From the NCBI GenBank assembly GCA_020047885.1, contig JAIFNF010000170.1:1-29662 (forward strand): 29,662 nt of DNA, in the 5' to 3' direction. The translations under genes and the position numbers were made by a program. This stretch comes from Gammaproteobacteria bacterium. GTDB taxonomy: Bacteria; Pseudomonadota; Gammaproteobacteria; Competibacterales; Competibacteraceae. Every line of letters begins with the position of its first letter. Within the stretch, counting starts at the first letter, position 1. Under the pieces are notes generated by a model. It did no database searches and was not told the origin of the DNA. It saw only the letters and a list, made by a program, of their open reading frames with translations. Below, piece by piece: positions 26,918 through 29,662 of this stretch.

Positions 26918-27181
26918 TTACTTCCAACCCGATTTGGCATCACACTCTTTTTCTTCCTTGGGGTGGGTTTTTTCCCACTGACTGATGGACTGTGTTTCGT
27001 TGTCATCCATCTTCTCGTTCATACATTCACAATACTTCTTAACGACTTCAACCGGTTTACCTTGATCTTGGTTGTCCTTAACGCATTGAGCAACCCATTT
27101 AGTATCATCCGCACCCGCAAAAACCAGGTTGCTTGAAGCCATAGCAGCGACGAAAAACAGGGTACTGATTTTCACATTCAT
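26918..27181 (-). CDS. Small cysteine-containing exported protein
   Basis: This encodes 87 residues from ATG 27181, with a GGAG site eight bases upstream. The signal peptide is MNVKISTLFFVAAMASSNLVFA. The mature part (ADDTKWVAQCVKDNQDQGKP, VEVVKKYCECMNEKMDDNET, ISQWEKTHPKEEKECDAKSGWK) is helical with four cysteines, C-x-C in YCEC being notable. The pattern resembles small periplasmic helical-hairpin proteins held by disulfides. The family is not recognised. It heads the run of four small exported proteins downstream of the aldehyde dehydrogenase gene. Confidence 0.75.
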   Translation of the reverse strand: MNVKISTLFFVAAMASSNLVFAGADDTKWVAQCVKDNQDQGKPVEVVKKYCECMNEKMDDNETQSISQWEKTHPKEEKECDAKSGWK

Positions 27182-27276
27182 AGCCGACTCCAGTGGATTA
27201 AAAAAATTAGGAAAACACGGGATTGATTCTGAAAAGAGCGCGGTGCTCAATCTGAGAAACAGCCGTGTGGCCTACC

Positions 27277-28866
27277 TCAGTCTTTGAACATGCGTGGAAC
27301 CAACCCGGCAAAGCGTAGCAGACCGCGCCAGCGAACACCAAAGTCTCGGCCATGCAGGAAATGCAAGGCACCCTTCAGCCCCTCGTAAAGCTGTTCATCA
27401 TAGGGATGCCAGAACAGATTACGCTTGGCGAACTGCAGCAGTTCGGTCGTCACGACCTGCGGTTGGGTCATTTCGTCAAAGCCCAACTCCCCATGACTGC
27501 GGCCAATCCCGGATTCCTTCACTCCGCCCCAGGGCGTTTCGGCCATGCCATGGGTTAGCAGATGATCGTTGATGGTGATGACGCCGGCATGAATGCGTCG
27601 ACCCAGCGTCACGGCTTCGCGGGTATTGCGCGACCATACGGAACCGGTCAGGCCGAGGCTGGAGTCATTGGCCCGTTCAATGGCTTGCTCCATATCCCGC
27701 ACTTTCATCACGCCCAGCACCGGCCCGAACGTCTCTTCGCGCATCAGTGCCATGGTGTGATCGACGTTCGTGAGCACAGTGACCGGGTAGAAATTGGCAT
27801 GGGCATGAGCAGGATCCACAGGCACCTGGGCGAGAATGACCGCGCCTTTGGCCAGCGCATCGTCGACCTGCCGCTGGATGGTTTTGATTTGACGCTCCGT
27901 ACACATCGCGCCGATGTCCACGTTGTGATCGGTATTCGGTCCCTGCCGCAACGCTTCCACCCGCCGTTTGAGAAGCTGAATAAAAGGTTCGTAAACATCC
28001 TCATGGACATAGATTCGTTCGACGCCGCCGCAGGATTGTCCGCTATTCTGCAAACCGGCCCAGATCGCGCCATTGACCGCTCGCTCCAGATGCGCGTCGG
28101 GACAGACCAGCATCGGGTCATTGCCGCCGAGTTCCAGTGAAACCGGCGTCAGCGTTTCCGCGGCCTTGGCCATCAGCGTCTTGCCGACCGCAACCGAACC
28201 GGTGAAAAACAGCTTATCGACATGGTGAGCCGGCTCCAGCAGAATCTGGCCAATAATGGTGCCGGGAATGTTGAGGTGCGTGAAGACGTTGGCAGGCAGA
28301 CCTGTGGCCTGAATCATCTCCTCGATTTTGCGCCCGACCATTTGGGTTTCCGGGGCGGTTTTGAAAATGACGGTGTTGCCGGCCAGCAGCGCCGGGACGA
28401 TCTCATGCATCGGGATACCGAGCGGGTAGTTCCACGGGGCGATAATGCCGATGACGCCGAAGGGAATGCGGAAAATGCGGCTACGCTTGTTCAGGAACAG
28501 CAGCGAACCGGCCCGTACTTTGTGTGGTTGGAGAAAGCACCGGGCGTTTTTGGCGTAATAATCCGTCGCCATGGCGCTGGGTAGGACTTCGGTAGCCAGC
28601 GCCTCGACCAGGGTCTTGCCGACATCTTTGGCGATGGTCGCGCTCACGTCGTCGGCGTGATCGACCAGATAATCGCGCAGGCGCAGCATATAGCGCACCC
28701 GCTCTTCGAGGGGTAATGCAGCCCACGCCGGTTGCGCAGCACGGGCGCGGCGAAGGGCCTCACGGGCTTCCTCAGCGGTGTTCATCTGCGAATAGCCGAC
28801 GATGTCGCCGGTGGCTGGATTGATGCAAACGGTGTGCTGGAGATCGAACGTTTGGGGGGTACTCAT
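27277..28866 (-). CDS. NAD(P)-dependent aldehyde dehydrogenase with C-terminal extension
   Basis: This encodes 529 residues. ATG 28866 has a GAGGAC site eight bases upstream; the long in-frame extension to 29232 crosses an intergenic repeat and is rejected. Catalytic residues are all present: N146 (APWNY), K169 (IFKTAPE), E245 (LELGG) and C279 (NSGQSC). The sequence around the nucleophile, GQSCGGVERIYV, and the C-terminal tail of about 45 residues (RNLFWHPYDEQLYEGLKGAL, RWRGLLRFAG) place it in a distinct ALDH subgroup of uncertain substrate. It oxidises an aldehyde to a carboxylate. The tail is basic and amphipathic and may associate with membrane. It reads convergent to nothing nearby and is divergent from the gene at 29096. 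Confidence 0.9.
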   Translation of the reverse strand: MSTPQTFDLQHTVCINPATGDIVGYSQMNTAEEAREALRRARAAQPAWAALPLEERVRYMLRLRDYLVDHADDVSATIAKDVGKTLVEALATEVLPSAMATDYYAKNARCFLQPHKVRAGSLLFLNKRSRIFRIPFGVIGIIAPWNYPLGIPMHEIVPALLAGNTVIFKTAPETQMVGRKIEEMIQATGLPANVFTHLNIPGTIIGQILLEPAHHVDKLFFTGSVAVGKTLMAKAAETLTPVSLELGGNDPMLVCPDAHLERAVNGAIWAGLQNSGQSCGGVERIYVHEDVYEPFIQLLKRRVEALRQGPNTDHNVDIGAMCTERQIKTIQRQVDDALAKGAVILAQVPVDPAHAHANFYPVTVLTNVDHTMALMREETFGPVLGVMKVRDMEQAIERANDSSLGLTGSVWSRNTREAVTLGRRIHAGVITINDHLLTHGMAETPWGGVKESGIGRSHGELGFDEMTQPQVVTTELLQFAKRNLFWHPYDEQLYEGLKGALHFLHGRDFGVRWRGLLRFAGLVPRMFKD

Positions 28867-28909
28867 CGGGTAGTCCTCGGGCGGTAGCGGTCTCCCGATG
28901 ATCCCTGGG

Positions 28910-28995
28910 CTTCCAAATTCCCCCCCTTGGCCAAGGAGGGGTGGCGCGAAGCGACGGGGTGGTTCGGGGGGGGCGGCTATTGATGTTGAAAGACG
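28910..28995. repeat. Dispersed repeat with palindromic core, copy B (inverted)
   Basis: This is the reverse complement counterpart of 9342-9426, conserved over its full length with small changes in the G-run and the palindrome. It lies upstream of the aldehyde dehydrogenase start and before the divergent membrane-protein gene, so here it is in a promoter region and not between a stop and a start. Confidence 0.75.
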
Positions 28996-29095
28996 ATATA
29001 GCCGGTTTGTCGCGTTGTTGGCTTGTAAGAGCTGGTTTTTTTGACGTGGGCGTGCGGTATCAGCGGTATCAATTAATGAAAATTTGGAGGCGATA

Positions 29096-29290
29096 ATGGC
29101 AAGTGCAGCGTGGTGGGAAATTTTGCTGGGCGGTGTGGCGGCGTTGTTGGTAGTGCTCTGGTTCAGCCCAGGAGTCAAGGCAGCGCTGGAACGCGGCAAG
29201 ACGGCGAAAAAGGATTGGCCATCGGCGCTCATCCCGATTGCCTTGGTCGTGCTGTTTGTCCTGCTGCTGATTCAGATCGTGCGCAGTTAG
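29096..29290 (+). CDS. Small two-helix membrane protein
   Basis: This encodes 64 residues. ATG 29096 is preceded by TTGGAGG at ideal spacing, which is why it is preferred over the GTG-type start at 29084. Two hydrophobic segments (WEILLGGVAALLVVLWF and ALIPIALVVLFVLLLIQIV) flank a basic loop (GVKAALERGKTAKKDW), so both ends probably face the same side of the inner membrane. It lies 117 bases before the ExbB/TolQ-like gene in the same direction. The family is not recognised. Confidence 0.75.
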   Translation: MASAAWWEILLGGVAALLVVLWFSPGVKAALERGKTAKKDWPSALIPIALVVLFVLLLIQIVRS

Positions 29291-29407
29291 CCTGTCGCAC
29301 GGTCGGCAAGCTTCAGGCGTTTTTTGAAGACAGCCTGTAAGGGTTATGCAGCGATTTTCGGTAGAATGCCACCACTCATTCGCCATGGTGTACAGAAGGA
29401 GTTCAAT

Positions 29408-29662
29408 GTGGTTGATTTGATCAAGGCCGGCGGCTGGCTCATGGTGCCGATTCTGGCCTGTTCGCTGGCGGCGGCAACGCTGATTATCGAGCGATTGCTG
29501 GCGTTGCGCCGGGCGCGGGTGTTGCCGGGACAGTTGATTGTGATTCTGCGCTGCTGGACCGAACAGGGTGCAGTCCATCCAGCCGATATGGACGCGCTGC
29601 CGCTCCATTCACCCCTGGGCCGCATCGTCGCTGCCGGATTGGCTAATCGCCATCGTAACCGA
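29408..29662 (+). CDS. MotA/TolQ/ExbB-family proton channel, 5' part
   Basis: Eighty-five codons are visible before the window ends. The start is GTG 29408, six bases after AAGGAG; the ATG three bases earlier runs into a stop after four codons. The N-terminus VVDLIKAGGWLMVPILACSLAAATLIIERLLALRRARVLP is the first transmembrane helix and following basic stretch of ExbB/TolQ proteins, and SPLGRIVAAGLANRHRNR is the usual start of the cytoplasmic domain. Family members form proton channels with ExbD/TolR partners to energise TonB-dependent uptake or Tol function. Which subgroup it belongs to needs the rest of the gene. Confidence 0.85.
   Translation, partial: MVDLIKAGGWLMVPILACSLAAATLIIERLLALRRARVLPGQLIVILRCWTEQGAVHPADMDALPLHSPLGRIVAAGLANRHRNR

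Noticed and set aside
28867..29232. N-terminal extension of the aldehyde dehydrogenase
   Set aside because: It reads through the dispersed repeat and overlaps the divergent membrane-protein gene; ATG 28866 has a ribosome binding site and the normal ALDH start.

Overview
The window looks like a chromosomal stretch from a GC-rich gammaproteobacterium. A relative of Candidatus Competibacter is my best guess, from the overall feel of the genes and the MaeB/Hyf-like content; this is an inference and no marker gene settles it. There are no rRNA or tRNA genes, IS elements, integrases or CRISPR arrays that I can see.

Region 1 (1-6760) is an accessory, defence-rich strip. It holds a frameshifted SF2 helicase/nuclease of the type III restriction Res kind, a tiny Gly/Pro-rich exported protein, a HicAB toxin-antitoxin pair, and a two-gene type II restriction-modification system of the PaeR7I/XhoI type. 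Between these modules lie fragments of the 3' end of the malic enzyme gene maeB, all in the same orientation (2601-2621, 3021-3140, 3885-3969), while the intact maeB 3' end closes the strip at 6635-6760. This is the most striking structure in the window. It suggests repeated insertion of small defence or addiction cassettes at the 3' end of maeB, each leaving or regenerating a copy of the target.

Region 2 (6685-9333) is maeB itself plus a small divergent XRE-type regulator, with an AT-rich intergenic region between them.

Region 3 (9478-18420) is a tightly packed forward cluster: a SulP-family anion transporter with a STAS domain, then hyfB-hyfC-hyfE-hyfF-hyfG-hyfI homologues. The HyfG-like large subunit has lost all four cysteines that bind Ni-Fe, while the HyfI-like small subunit keeps its four cluster cysteines. 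This is therefore probably an energy-converting-hydrogenase-related (Ehr) ion-pumping complex, not a hydrogenase. hyfE carries an apparent frameshift.

Region 4 (18453-21040) continues forward with NudC NAD(H) pyrophosphatase, an HD-type phosphohydrolase, and a class III nucleotide cyclase fused to an FHA domain. A perfect 20-bp-stem hairpin separates it from the convergent genes to the right.

Region 5 (21103-28866) is all on the minus strand: a polar amino-acid ABC transporter (ATPase, permease, binding protein), a tiny zinc-ribbon protein, an acetylornithine aminotransferase, four small exported proteins in a row, and an aldehyde dehydrogenase. Region 6 (29096-end) goes forward again with a two-helix membrane protein and the start of a MotA/TolQ/ExbB-type proton channel. 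An approximately 85-bp repeat with a palindromic core occurs in inverted orientation at 9342-9426 and 28910-28995.
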